A stretch of DNA of 64,000 nt from Saposhnikovia divaricata (GCA_036435485.1 CM071597.1:5697881-5761880); one strand, 5' to 3'. Positions 11,255 to 22,188 are shown, numbered from the stretch's first letter. The notes: generated by a model not told the origin, from the sequence alone. Made by a program: numbers and translations.

Positions 11255-12793
11255 TACAAGACCAACATGCTTTCTTTTGTTTTTTTTAAGTTTTTTCTTT
11301 TTGTTAAACTATAGCCCATGACACCTGAATACCTGATACTTTAATTTTGATTTACATGGCATATATGATATATGCATGACTCCATACATGACGGTCGTCT
11401 ACTTGGTGAAACGGTTTAGATTGTCATCCAAGTATTATGGAGATCGTATTTTATCGAAAGTGTATTAATTATATATGTAAAGTTCTGTTTTTTTGGTTTT
11501 AAATTTAATGAATGTTTTATTTAATCAAATTACATATTGTATAAATGTTATATTATTTCTCGGAATTTATAAAAAATATCGAATAAGATTTACACTTAAA
11601 AAAAAAATCATTTGGTTCTTGGTATATACATAATCTTGAAAATTAATATTATTTTTGTAAATTATGATATCGTATGTAATTATTTGTGTTATTGTTAAAT
11701 AATTTTGGTATATGTTACTAAGAGATAAATTGTGGATGATGTGCCTATATGTTCTTTTTGGCATGTACCTAATGTACCTAATGCTCTTTATGGTATGTAC
11801 CTAGGCTTCCTACCATTTGGCATATTTATTTTGCTATGTTAACATCATGTACGTACGTGTCATAAGATTTGTATTAGTTATCCTACATGTTATCTCCATT
11901 AGATTGCATGCATGTAAGAATATTAGATCCGAGATAAATGATAATATGTTGTTTTCAAATAATTCCTGTTGAGTCACCAATATGAAGAACATATATATGT
12001 ACTTAATTTTACTAATTTAATTTGCTTAGGGTCAACCATGGACTAAATTCTTATCTGTTTTGTAAAATATTTATTTAGGATTGGATCGTATACTTAAGTG
12101 ATTATCGTAATTGAGGTAAGTTAATTTTTCGTACTCTCCGATATATTTTTAAAATGCTTTCATGTTTGAAATGTTTTAAAATGTTTTATATTTTTATTAC
12201 GAAAATTTGGATTAAGTATGAATTTTTAGATATAAGAATTCTGAGCTAGTTATGAATTCGTTAGTAATGGTGTATAGTTTTAGAACTAGCATATGATACC
12301 TTACTAGAACGTACTCTTTATGATGATTTCAGGAGTGCACACTTTATGATACCTTAGTAAGTGGCGCATTATTGACACCTTGTGACCTTAGTGAACTGTT
12401 GAATTTCTTATACCTTTTTTAGTTTTGATTTTGGAACTGTGATTTACGAACTATGAAATTGTGAACTTTGATTTATCTTGTTGGATTGTGTGATTCATTA
12501 TTTATGAATTTTCAGGTACCAACTGCTAGTGTGGCATTTGGATTGAATTAGAGTCGAACCAGTGTCACTTAATAATGTTCTAGTTTTTAGCTATTTAGAT
12601 TTGAGAAGCTGCGTCTCTATGGATTACATTGGGTTATTTTATTTAGCTACATTTCTGGATTTTTAGAATATTATTATGATATTTTGGGATTTTATTATAT
12701 GAGTATTATGGAATTTAAATTTTGTTATGATTATTTGATGGAATGTTAATAGTTCAAAAAGTTTACAATAACGATTTTTTTTTTTAACAAAAT
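11255..12793. other. AT-rich intergenic DNA, no gene seen
   Basis: No coding frame or element boundary recognised. A short local repetition of gtacctaatg-type words occurs near 11764-11803. The next annotated sequence is the TSD aatat (12794-12798) of the LTR element. Confidence 0.6.
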
Positions 12794-12798
12794 AATAT

Positions 12799-13317
12799 TG
12801 ATATGGGCTAAAAATAAGCCCTAAAGACACATTTAATATGGCATTAATTAGACCCAGCATGGTCCAAACGTGGGGCCCATTAATGAGGTCAGAATCCCTA
12901 TTTTGATATTAATTTCGTAATTTATATAGAGAGAAATAAACAGCTCAGCAATAAGAGTTGGATAAGGACATTATCTCTACAAGACTTAGCCTCCAAGGCA
13001 TCCAATTCGATATGGCAACAAACTCCTACAAGGAAGGAGTCTAGAACTTTCCTCAAGGAGGTGACTTATATATTAAGTCTCCAACTCCTACCTTAATTCT
13101 AAGGCTTCTCAGCCTATATAATGGGTCAGACCCCTCACCCTAGAACTACGTTTTTTGGCTTGATCTTTGATATCCATCAAAGTACGTAGGCATCTTGTGA
13201 AGGCAGAGTCAGCCACGAACACAAGAGCAGCCATTAAAGCACGAAGCTCACACACCTTTGCATTAAATACATAAACCCTAGCCGCAATACTAGTAGCCTA
13301 GTTTTTATTCCACAACA
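12799..13317 (+). repeat. 5' LTR of the Tat-type element
   Basis: 519 bp, TGATATGGG...CCACAACA. A TATA-like tatataatggg lies near 13116. Matches the 3' LTR at all but three positions. Confidence 0.93.
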
Positions 13318-13319
13318 TT

Positions 13320-13337
13320 TGGCGCCGTCTGTGGGAA
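13320..13337 (+). other. primer binding site of the Tat-type element
   Basis: TGGCGCCGTCTGTGGGAA starts two bases after the 5' LTR. The TGG start pairs with a tRNA CCA end. I do not name the tRNA. Confidence 0.75.
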
Positions 13338-13350
13338 GACAACATCAACC

Positions 13351-16080
13351 ATGGTTCAAACACGAAGAACAGCACCAGTTGCAACTGAGGCCATACCTCT
13401 CAGATCTGCTCCACCCATCACCGAACAGGTTCCCCCAGCATCAGGGGCGATTGCCCAACAAGCTCCGCCAGCATCAGGGGCGATCACCCAATCTCAAGTT
13501 TCTCAACAATCAGGGGCGATCCCCCACGTTGAGAGTACATTATCTCCGATTACCCGTGCAAGACGAGAAACCAATCCTCTTCAGATGGTGGTCTCTCCTC
13601 TGATTGATCCGAACAACCCATCGCATGGGGTCCAGATCCACACTACAGATCTCCCCGTGAGTACTAACCCGACATACGGGCTGCCTAATTATCCTCCTAT
13701 CCAAGGGACAGGCCCAAGTGGTCACGCTTTGCAGATCCGAGATCGAGAGTATCACGATTATTCGGGTCCTTATACTGATGAAACCTCCTCCGACGATGAG
13801 GATGATGACCGTGATGAAGCCCCGAGGAGGCGACGTGCTAGTAGAGAACCTCGAAGGAGGACTCAAGACATCCGTGATGGACAATCTTTGACAACTGCTG
13901 AAAGGATCAAGGCTTATGAGGCCGAGATCTTAAAATTGAAGGAAGATATGGCAAGGGAACAAGCTAGGCTAAATCAAACTCAGCCTCCTCCAACTGCAGG
14001 AAGGATTCCCATCATTGATTTGGAGAGGTCTTCAAGGAGACAAAGAAGGGCTGATGCCTCATTCGGAAGAACAACCACAAGGATGGAAATTCCCAAGGGA
14101 AACCCCAAAGATCTGATGCCTCTCGGAGATCCTGATGATCCAACACCCCCGTTCACCGAGGAAGTGATGAATGCTCACATCTCAAGGAAGTTTAAGATGC
14201 CTACAATAAAGGCTTATGATGGAACGGGTGATCCCGCAAACCATGTGAGAACATTCTCGAACGCACTACTGCTGCAGCCTGCAAGTGATGCCCTAAAGTG
14301 CAGAGCGTTCCCCCAAACCCTGTCGGGCATGGCTCAGAGATGGTATAGCCGATTGCCTGCGAACTCTATTGGCTCTTTTAAGGAGTTGAGTGCCGCCTTC
14401 GTTAGCCAATTCATTAGCGGAAGGGTGCATGAGAAGAGCTCCGCATCTCTTATGTATGTGGTGCAAGGAAAGAATGAAAATCTGAGGGATTACCTCAAGC
14501 GATTCACTAAGGAGACCCTGAATATCACTGATTTGGAAAATAAGGTGGCAATGGTAGCCCTGGAGCACGGAACCACTGACCTCTTCTTCAAGAGATCATT
14601 GGCGAAGCATCCCCCTGAGAACATGGCTGAGCTCCAACGAAGGGCTGATAAGTATATTAAAGCTGAGGATAGCTTGAAGAAAGAAACCACCGTAGGTGGA
14701 GGAGGAGGTAACAATGACTCCAAGAAGCGAAAGCAAGACCAGGACTATGATGATCAAGAGTATGATTCTAGGGACAAGTATCCCCGAACTAGCGAGGACT
14801 CCGACTCTGCCCCTAAGAAGAACCAAGGGTCAAGGTTCACTGAGTATGCAAGGTTGAATACTCCTAGGAGTCGAATCTTGTTGGACATTGAGAATGATAA
14901 GGATTTCAGATGGCCGAAGCCACTCAGGGGTGATCCCGCAAAGAGAAACCAGAATCAGTATTGCAGATTCCATAGAGACGTGGGGCATGACACTAACGAT
15001 TGTAAGCAACTCAAAGATGAGATTGAGTTTTTGATCCGTAGAGGGAAGCTGAGGCACTTCACTAAGGGTGAAGACCGTGCTAATCAGAGAAGAGACTATA
15101 ATAGAAGGGATGACGATCAAGATCGCAACCCACAGCCCCGAGGGCCAGTAATCAACCTGATCTCAGGAGGCCCGACTGCGGCTGGGACAACTAGGAACTC
15201 TCGAAAGGCTTATGCCCGAGAGGTGTTGCACATCGTGGGAGAGGCCCCGAAGCGTGCAAAAACTGAGGTAGCGATTAGCTTTGATGATTCAAACTTGGAA
15301 GGAGTGAAGTTCCCCCATGACGACCCGTTGGTCATAACTCCTGTGATTGGAAACTCGGAGGTGAAGCGAGTCTTGATAGACAATGGAGCTTCCGTTGACA
15401 TTCTGTTTCATGATGCGTTTGTGAAGATGGGATACACTGATTCTCAGTTGACCCCCAATTACATGCCTATATACGGATTTAATGGAGTAAAATCCAAAGT
15501 TGAAGGGACTATTCAGCTGCCTGTAACTATTGGGCAAGAGCCCAAGGAGGCCACTCAGATGTTGAACTTCCTGGTAATCAAGGCGGCTTCAACATACAAC
15601 GCTATCCTTGGAAGGACTGGACTTCATGCATTCAAGGCTGTTGCCTCAACTTATCATGTGAAGATCAAGTTCCCTACCAGGAATGGTGTTGGAGAACATA
15701 AAGGTGATCAGAAGATGGCACGAAGCTGTTATGTAGCCTCGTTAAGGCCTGATGGAGTCGGGGGGCAGGTCCTTCCGATTGAAGACATAGATGTCCACAG
15801 TGGTAAGGAACACAAAGAAAGGTCAGCAGGGGACATCACACAGAAGCCTCGGACAGCAATTGAGGCTAAGGCGTTAACTGACTTTGTGGTTGAGTGTACC
15901 ATTGGCAACCAAGAAGTCGGGGGGCAGGAGGTAGTACCCCAAGCAGGAAGTGAACTTCAGAATAAGAATGAGGAGACCAGAAGGAGTGGTGGGTGCTCTA
16001 GCATCAAAAACAAAATCAAGTGGTACAGGCCTAGTCTTGCAAAACTCCGATTGGGCTTAAGTTATTCTAGTAGGACTTAG
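13351..16080 (+). CDS. gag-protease polyprotein of the Tat-type element
   Basis: Open frame of 909 residues. The N terminus has three variants of an ASGAI-type repeat (about residues 29-60), then an acidic and arginine-rich stretch. The retrotransposon gag domain lies at about 300-410 (motifs QTLSGMAQRWYSRLP and FVSQF). A single zinc knuckle of the form YCRFHRDVGHDTNDC is near 536-550. The aspartic protease active site is LIDNGASVDILF near 675. After about residue 810 the protease/RT linker breaks off and the frame runs into a leader that normally precedes RNase H (ALTDFVVE near 842), so the whole RT is deleted in frame. The gag part looks functional; particles could be formed from it, with other copies supplying RT and integrase. 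The start at 13351 is the first ATG after the PBS in this frame. Confidence 0.9.
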   Translation: MVQTRRTAPVATEAIPLRSAPPITEQVPPASGAIAQQAPPASGAITQSQVSQQSGAIPHVESTLSPITRARRETNPLQMVVSPLIDPNNPSHGVQIHTTDLPVSTNPTYGLPNYPPIQGTGPSGHALQIRDREYHDYSGPYTDETSSDDEDDDRDEAPRRRRASREPRRRTQDIRDGQSLTTAERIKAYEAEILKLKEDMAREQARLNQTQPPPTAGRIPIIDLERSSRRQRRADASFGRTTTRMEIPKGNPKDLMPLGDPDDPTPPFTEEVMNAHISRKFKMPTIKAYDGTGDPANHVRTFSNALLLQPASDALKCRAFPQTLSGMAQRWYSRLPANSIGSFKELSAAFVSQFISGRVHEKSSASLMYVVQGKNENLRDYLKRFTKETLNITDLENKVAMVALEHGTTDLFFKRSLAKHPPENMAELQRRADKYIKAEDSLKKETTVGGGGGNNDSKKRKQDQDYDDQEYDSRDKYPRTSEDSDSAPKKNQGSRFTEYARLNTPRSRILLDIENDKDFRWPKPLRGDPAKRNQNQYCRFHRDVGHDTNDCKQLKDEIEFLIRRGKLRHFTKGEDRANQRRDYNRRDDDQDRNPQPRGPVINLISGGPTAAGTTRNSRKAYAREVLHIVGEAPKRAKTEVAISFDDSNLEGVKFPHDDPLVITPVIGNSEVKRVLIDNGASVDILFHDAFVKMGYTDSQLTPNYMPIYGFNGVKSKVEGTIQLPVTIGQEPKEATQMLNFLVIKAASTYNAILGRTGLHAFKAVASTYHVKIKFPTRNGVGEHKGDQKMARSCYVASLRPDGVGGQVLPIEDIDVHSGKEHKERSAGDITQKPRTAIEAKALTDFVVECTIGNQEVGGQEVVPQAGSELQNKNEETRRSGGCSSIKNKIKWYRPSLAKLRLGLSYSSRT

Positions 16081-16489
16081 CTTCATATTTATATAGTAGA
16101 AGTAGAAATAAGGTTCATTAAAACCATTGCAGAGCATGTTGCTCCGAGTAGGACAGTAGTACTCTATGTAAGGGTTGAACCCATTTCAAGTTATTAATGC
16201 AAGATTGTTTTCCATTCATTGATTGTGATTTTATTTATGTGCCAAGCACCTTATGTGTGAGTCAAAGAAGACCAAGTACCGAAAATAAAAGAATACACGA
16301 ATGAAAACAAACGAATGCATACCTCGAATGGTAGAGTTAGGTTACAGCAGATAAGAGTTTAAGTCCTTGAAGGATCCTGGATAAAGACAAACGTTGAAGT
16401 CCTGATGGAGCACCCGCTGAAGAAACATATTGCATAGCATGAAAGCCAATGGAAGGCTCATCAAGTGGGCAATCTAACTAAAAGAATTC

Positions 16490-17215
16490 GATGTTAAGCC
16501 TAGTACGGCCATCAAAGCTCAGGCTCTAGCTGACTTCGTGGTTGAATATACCATTGACAACCAAGAAGTCGGGGGGCAGGAGGTAATAGACTAGGAAGGT
16601 CAGCAAGGTGAGAAACCCCTGGAAGAGAAGAAGGAATATTGGATGCTCTATAATGATGGGGCATCAAAAACAAAAAGCTCTATTTTCATGGGGACCAGTG
16701 GTGCAGGTTAATTTCTGCAAAGCCCCGATGGGTTCACACTCGAGTATGCCTTGAAGATTGGACTTCCAAACAACCTGCAACGAGGCGGAGTATGAAGCTC
16801 TGATGGCCAGCCTTGGATTGACGAGAGCCCTGAGGGTGAAGAACCTGAAAGTTTGTGGAGACTCAAATCTGGTAGTCTCACAAGTCAATGGAGAGTTTGA
16901 GGCTAGAGAAAAGAATATGGCCAAACACTTGAGGATTGTGAAAGCCGTGGTAGCCCCGCTCGATAAATGCCATGTTGAGTATATCCCAAGAGAAAAAAGA
17001 ACATTAAGGCCGAAGCCCAGTCTAAGTATGGCTCTTCTGAGATAAAGAATTATGCAGAGAGCTTTTGCTTCCAGGTCCTGAAGACCCCACCATCGAATCA
17101 AAATTGGTAGCACCAGTTGATGTAAGCTGAAGGATAGACCCTCTTCGAGCTCATCTCGAGACTAGTTGGCTCCCTGATAATGCCTTGAAGGCACAGAAAC
17201 AGTTAGTGAGAGTGT
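16490..17215 (+). pseudogene. decayed RNase H and integrase-start remnant of the Tat-type element
   Basis: Fragments of the additional RNase H typical of Tat elements: a leader like ALADFVVEYT near 16525, LYNDGAS near 16650, and NEAEYEAL near 16778-16803 within an open run at 16758-17045. A few recognisable words (RAHLET, LPDNA near 17148-17190) match the segment before integrase. Stops and frameshifts interrupt it. No catalytic integrase core follows. Confidence 0.75.
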
Positions 17216-18098
17216 TGAGATGAGAGGTCCTTTGTCATTCCTTACTTAAAATCTTGAATCTCAAATTTGTCATTTGAAGTTTAAGGACTCGAATCAAGAG
17301 CCTTCAATCGAATATAAACCAAAGCAAGGTCCTGTGAGCATAAGAAGAAGGTTGGAAACCTAGAATCAAGAAAAGAAGGTTAACAACCATCCAAGACACA
17401 CCGGACTTGAAGTCAAACGCTGAGGAGCAAGTGAACTCCCTGAACGATCAACTGAAAAGTAAGACCTCCTCCGTATGAAGCAAGGGGGGCAAGAACTAAG
17501 GGACTTCATCATTCCTACATCTTAGAATGAGAATCAAGGGAATCAAGGGTTGATAATAACCTTAAAACCAAGGTCTCAGCAAATAAGTTAAGGCCCGAAA
17601 GGTCACAAGTCAAGGTTCACGAAACCATTTAAGGCATAACAAACACCTCATATTGACCTGAAACCTCGTGTTGGTGATCTAGAACACCAACATCAACCTT
17701 AGAATCCAGGCCTTGTGTTATAAATCAAGGGCTAAGGAACTAAGTTGAAGCCTTAGAAGGCCAACAAAGCTATCAGATCCAACCTTGGATCAAGAGATTC
17801 GTGAACAACTCAAGAATGAGTAACTGAATCAACATTCCAACAAGGTGGATGAAAGGTTCAAAGTAATTCTATGTAAGATTAGGCAAGCATGAAACCTTTG
17901 AAAGGATTTTGAAGCTTTCTCGTGGAAGGTTTGGAAACCCATTTACTATGTCACCAAGGTGCTTCATGAAGCTGACCTGAATCACTCCGCTATAGAGAAG
18001 TTTGCTTTAGACACGGTCATGGGCTCAAGAAAATTGAGACCTTACTTTTTAGTCACGTAAAATCGAGGTCTTGACAGACCAAGCCATTAAAAGGCCAT
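17216..18098 (+). other. 3' untranslated stretch of the Tat-type element
   Basis: Purine-rich, with many AAG and CAAG words and no usable frame. No recognisable integrase core. Probably residual pol sequence plus 3' UTR. Confidence 0.5.
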
Positions 18099-18099
18099 T

Positions 18100-18610
18100 A
18101 ATTCGACCAGAATCCTGGTCGAAATGACCAAGAATCCTGGTCGAAAAATTGTTCGACTGAGCCACGAAAAAGGCCATTAATTCGACCAGAATCCTGGTCG
18201 AAATGACCAAGAATCCTGGTCGAAAAACTCTTCGACGAGGCCACGAAATTGGACCCTTAATTCGACCAGAATCCTGGTCGAAATGACTAGGAATTCTGGT
18301 CGAAAATCCGTTCGACCAGGAGAAAATTGAGACCTTATTTCGACCAGAATCCTGGTCGAAATGACTAGGAATTCTGGTCGAAAATCCGTTCGACCAGGAG
18401 AAAATTGAGACCTTATTTCGACCAGAATCCTGGTCGAAACGACCAGGAATCCTGGTCGAAAATCCGTTCGACCAGGAGAAAATTGAGACCTTATTTCGAC
18501 CAGAATCCTGGTCGAAACGACCAGGAATCCTGGTCGAAAATCCGTTCGACTAGGAGAAAAATCAAACCTTATTTCGACCAGAATCCTGGTCGAAATCCTG
18601 GTCGAAAAAT
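18100..18610 (+). repeat. palindromic tandem array in the 3' UTR of the Tat-type element
   Basis: Repeats of about 77 bp, each with the inverted repeat TTCGACCAG...CTGGTCGAA (first near 18102), often twice per unit with GACCAGGAATCCTGGTC variants. About six to seven units, the inner ones nearly identical. Open frames across it on both strands are by-products of the repetition. Tat and Ogre elements are known for variable 3' UTR tandem repeats. Confidence 0.9.
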
Positions 18611-18718
18611 GTGAAGTTTCCTGATCGAAATTTGTGATCAAAATTCAGAAATTTGAGTCGAAATGATAATTTCTGAATAGTACTAGCCCTTGGAAATAAA
18701 AAATTTCCAAGCTGACCT

Positions 18719-18786
18719 GGCAGCTCGACCCCGCCAGGGGCTGCCGCCCCTTGGACCCCGCCCGGGGGCTGCTGCCCCCGGACCCT
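18719..18786 (+). repeat. GC-rich hairpin segment in the Tat-type 3' UTR
   Basis: A GC-rich patch in AT-rich surroundings. It includes the perfect hairpin CCGGGGGC-TGCT-GCCCCCGG at 18762-18781 and a GGGGCTGCCGCCCC hairpin just before it. Confidence 0.75.
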
Positions 18787-18789
18787 CGC

Positions 18790-19150
18790 TAGTGCCGTTT
18801 AGCACCGTTTAACGCCATTTAGAATCGCTTAACATTGTTTAAGTGTCGTTCAAGGCTTGTTAGTGCCGATAAGCACCGATTAAGTGTCGATTAGCACCGT
18901 TAGTGCCGATAAGCACCGATTAAGTGCCGATAGCACCGTCAGTGCCGATAAGCACCGATTAAGTACCGATTAGCACCGTTAGTGCCGATAAGCACCGTTC
19001 AGTGTCGTTTAATGCCGGTTGGCGTCACTTAAACGTTGTTTAAGTGTCGTTTAAGGCTAGTTAGTACCGTTTAGTGCCGTTTTATGCCGTTCAACGTCGT
19101 TTAAACATTGTTTAAATGTCGTTAAGGCTGATTAGTGCCGATTAGCATCG
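18790..19150 (+). repeat. short-period tandem repeats (AGTGCCGATAAGCACCGATT type)
   Basis: Degenerate monomers of about 10-20 bp built on GTGCCGATAAGCACCGATTA, forming a higher order of roughly 40 bp near 18866-19000 and decaying towards both edges. Confidence 0.8.
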
Positions 19151-19299
19151 AATTAACATTGTCGTAAACGCGTCGGTCGCTCCACGCTTTACATAAAGAC
19201 AATACTCGTGAAACACTAGTGTATAAAGATGAACCCTGACCCGAGTCTTGGAAAGGATCGTTAAAACTTCAAGGAAAACCTGATCAGTTTTCCTAGAAG

Positions 19300-19311
19300 T
19301 TGGGGGGCAAA
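19300..19311 (+). other. polypurine tract of the Tat-type element
   Basis: ttggggggcaaa ends directly at the 3' LTR start, the usual position for plus-strand priming. Confidence 0.8.
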
Positions 19312-19830
19312 TGATATGGGCTAAAAATAAGCCCTAAAGACACATTTAATATGGCATTAATTAAACCCAGCATGGTCCAAACGTGGGGCCCATTAATGAG
19401 GTCAGAATCCCTATTTTGATATTAATTTCGTAATTTATATAGAGAGAAATAAACAGCTCAGCAATAAGAGTTGGATAAGGACATTATCTCTACAAGACTT
19501 AGCCTCCAAGGCATCCAATTCGATATGGCAACAGACTCCTACAAGGAAGGAGTCTAGAACTTTCCTCAAGGAGGTGACTTATATATTAAGTCTCCAACTC
19601 CTACCTTAATTCTAAGGCTTCTCAGCCTATATAAAGGGTCAGACCCCTCACCCTAGAACTACGTTTTTTGGCTTGATCTTTGATATCCATCAAAGTACGT
19701 AGGCATCTTGTGAAGGCAGAGTCAGCCACGAACACAAGAGCAGCCATTAAAGCACGAAGCTCACACACCTTTGCATTAAATACATAAACCCTAGCCGCAA
19801 TACTAGTAGCCTAGTTTTTATTCCACAACA
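19312..19830 (+). repeat. 3' LTR of the Tat-type element
   Basis: 519 bp, same length as the 5' LTR with three visible substitutions, ending CCACAACA before TSD aatat. Confidence 0.93.
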
Positions 19831-19835
19831 AATAT

Positions 19836-20522
19836 AATGATATTATAACTAGTAATAACTAACTAAAATCCCTAAATTTTCTAAAATTGTATGGGCAATG
19901 TATATACAATATTATTATTAAATCATAACATTTAAAAGTTTTATGTCTATAAAATTCATATCTTAATAAAATAACAAAAACATATGATATTAATAAAATT
20001 TGTGGATCGCACGGGTTTTAAAATATTAAAATCGAAAATTTTAAATTCGTTATTTTAATTTTCGATCGGTCATTCTATCTAATAAAATAAATTAATAATA
20101 TTATAATTAGAGACTAACCAATAATCCATTTTAGATGAAACACGTTATCCATTCTATTTTTTATGTAAAATTCCTCCTTTTATATAAATATTATGAGAAA
20201 TTTTATTTAATAAAATTAAATAATAATATTATAGATCAATTACCTTTCCAACTATCTATTAGGTGCATTTACTATTTAAAAATATCACATACAATATGCA
20301 ATATATACGTGTATATATATAATTATTATACACCTATAAAATTTCAAGCCTATAAAATTTACGTCTAAAAATTTCAATTCAATTAAATAAAAAATTCATA
20401 TAATATTAAAAAAAATCGTGTATCGCATGAATTTTAGGTAAGGTAAAAAAAATAATAGAAATATAGGAAGTAAATTTTAATATTTGACTAGAAAAAAATG
20501 TTAATATGAAGTAAATTTTAAT
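19836..20522. other. AT-rich intergenic DNA, no gene seen
   Basis: Very AT-rich, with no coding frame that resembles a protein and no element ends found. Confidence 0.6.
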
Positions 20523-20537
20523 ATTTGTCCAATGGAA

Positions 20538-21164
20538 GGCATAAATCTATTCTCTCTCCACAGCCGCCTCACTTTTCCCTTCTTTTTTCTTGCCTAATCG
20601 CCGGCCTTCCATCGGTTTTCACCGGTTGAAAGCCCCAAATCTTTTAATTTTCTTTATTTTTGTTCTTATTTTTCAATAATCTCCCTTCTTGGTGAAAGTT
20701 TTCCCAATTTATTTGGGTCTAGTTTATCTCTCCTTGTGAGAGTTTGGTGTGTTCTTTGTGTGTTTGGTATGTTTTAATATCTGGGATTTCAGATCTGCAG
20801 GATTTCTTTAGTTTTGATGAATCTTTATGGTTTTGATTTTGTTATTCGCTTCTTAATTGTGAGCAGGGGTCTTGATTTAGTGATGAAATTTTATATGGGA
20901 TTGCAGCTTTGGTCGATAGCTCCATCGGGGCATGATGAAGAAGGTACCAGTAATCCAACGAGGATGTAAGAAGTGGGTACTTGTATTTTTATATACTACT
21001 TTATCTTCAAAATATCGCTTAACTATCTTCAAAATATCGCTTAACTGTCTTTTCATGAGAACTGGCGATTGAAAATTACTGTTTATTCGATTCGATAATT
21101 GGTGTAGATGCCATATGTCTTTTTATTATGGAATTAACACCATTATTTCAAAAAAAAAATAAAA
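20538..21164 (+). pseudogene. retroposed transcript copy of unknown origin
   Basis: The 627-bp insert lies between a perfect 15-bp direct repeat atttgtccaatggaa (20523-20537 and 21165-21179) and ends in an A-rich tail directly before the right repeat. These are the marks of LINE-mediated retroposition of a polyadenylated RNA. The first half looks like a plant 5' leader (pyrimidine-rich, then T-rich). A 46-codon frame starts at ATGATGAAGAAG near 20932. I recognise no gene. It could be a copy of an mRNA 5' part polyadenylated early, or of a non-coding RNA. Confidence 0.75.
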
Positions 21165-21206
21165 ATTTGTCCAATGGAATAAAATAATCCGACAGTCGAC
21201 AACTAA

Positions 21207-21602
21207 GAGCATCTCCAACCTCATTCTTTGTAATGGTTATCTAAAATAATATATAATAATGATTCTCTAAATTATAAAGAATTAAAAAGGTGTTTCACTC
21301 CAATGATATTCTCTATATTGGTTCTCTATAATTCAAAATCAATATTTTATCATTTTTATTTTACCTTTTATTCAAATACTAACTATTATAGATAAGGGAG
21401 AGACATTGGAAAGCGGCGGGAGTCTAGCTGGAGAGGTTTTAGAGAATGGGTTTCACTAGTGAATATAGACAACCCATATACAGAACTCTAAAATTATAGA
21501 CAATGGGGAGGTTGCGTTGGAGTGGATTAATCTGCTCTCATTCTCTATATTGTCTATGTCACATCAGATATACATAAGGGGAGAGAAGGGTTGGAGTTGC
21601 TC
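21207..21602. mobile_element. PIF/Harbinger-like MITE
   Basis: A 396-bp element with imperfect terminal inverted repeats (GAGCATCTCCAACC at the left, GGTTGGAGTTGCTC at the right) and the 3-bp duplication TAA on both sides (21204-21206 and 21603-21605). A TAA/TTA TSD is typical of PIF/Harbinger. AT-rich interior without coding frame. Confidence 0.75.
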
Positions 21603-21605
21603 TAA

Positions 21606-22113
21606 AGTTTTAGCCGATCTCAGCGACCACCAATCAAGTACATTGTGTCCCACAAACACAACCACTCCACAACTATATTTTAATTGAAGTATTATTATGT
21701 ATTATTACGCATCCCAAAATGGATTTAAAAAATTTCCCTAATAATAATTATATATACACGAGAGATTTATTTCACTTATAAGTTATAAGAGACTAAATGA
21801 TAATATTTTGACAGCTCGAAATCGTTTTAGGAACGATTTTGAAACCGGTAACAATTTTTTTTTAATTATTATCTAGATGATTACTTTAGACCTCTAAAAT
21901 TGAATTTAACCAGACATGGTAGAAATGTATATCACATGCTTTATGCTTATTTGACAGATTGCCACCTTAGTCAGAAAATAACAACAAATAACATATAAAT
22001 ACATATATTCAATTTAGATTTTAATTGATCGATATATATATATATATATACGTTAAAATATTGGTAGAATTAATGTAAAATCTTGTAGAATTTTACAGAT
22101 TAATGCAAAAAAT
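21606..22113. other. AT-rich intergenic DNA with (AT)n run
   Basis: No gene seen. A short AT dinucleotide run lies at about 22032-22050. Confidence 0.6.
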
Positions 22114-22132
22114 ACATATTAGATCAAAATCA

Positions 22133-22188
22133 CTTGGATCATTGCCCACGGTATTATAACTTCCGTTGGCATAAAAAAAACAAAAAAC
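22133..22188 (+). mobile_element. 56-bp poly(A)-tailed retroposed fragment
   Basis: A 56-bp insert ending in an A-rich tail lies between 19-bp direct repeats acatattaRatcaaaatca (22114-22132 and 22189-22207, one mismatch). Fits a severely 5'-truncated LINE or a very short retroposon. Confidence 0.6.

Larger units (their letters stand above)
12799..19830 (+). mobile_element. non-autonomous Ty3/gypsy LTR retrotransposon, Tat lineage
   Basis: Complete element with 519-bp LTRs (TG...CA), perfect 5-bp TSD aatat (12794-12798 and 19831-19835), PBS directly after the 5' LTR and a purine tract before the 3' LTR. The LTRs differ at only three positions that I can see, so the insertion is young. The interior keeps an intact gag-protease frame but has no reverse transcriptase. 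Only a decayed RNase H and the very start of an integrase region remain. Lineage is judged from the DNGAS protease motif, the gag type and the extra RNase H with NEAEYEAL. It must have moved using enzymes from another copy. Confidence 0.92.

Noticed and set aside
10953..11321. Two overlapping open frames on opposite strands with similar peptides
   Set aside because: Both are arms of the foldback MITE.
13540..13884. 114-aa minus-strand frame
   Set aside because: Shadow of the gag frame on the plus strand.
18100..18610. CRISPR-like spaced repeats
   Set aside because: Eukaryotic LTR-element 3' UTR; units are contiguous tandem repeats without unique spacers.
18177..18641. 154-aa minus-strand frame with repeated STRILVEIRSQFSPGRTDFRP
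   Set aside because: It is the translation of the palindromic 77-bp tandem array; the plus strand is equally open, and it lies in a retroelement 3' UTR.
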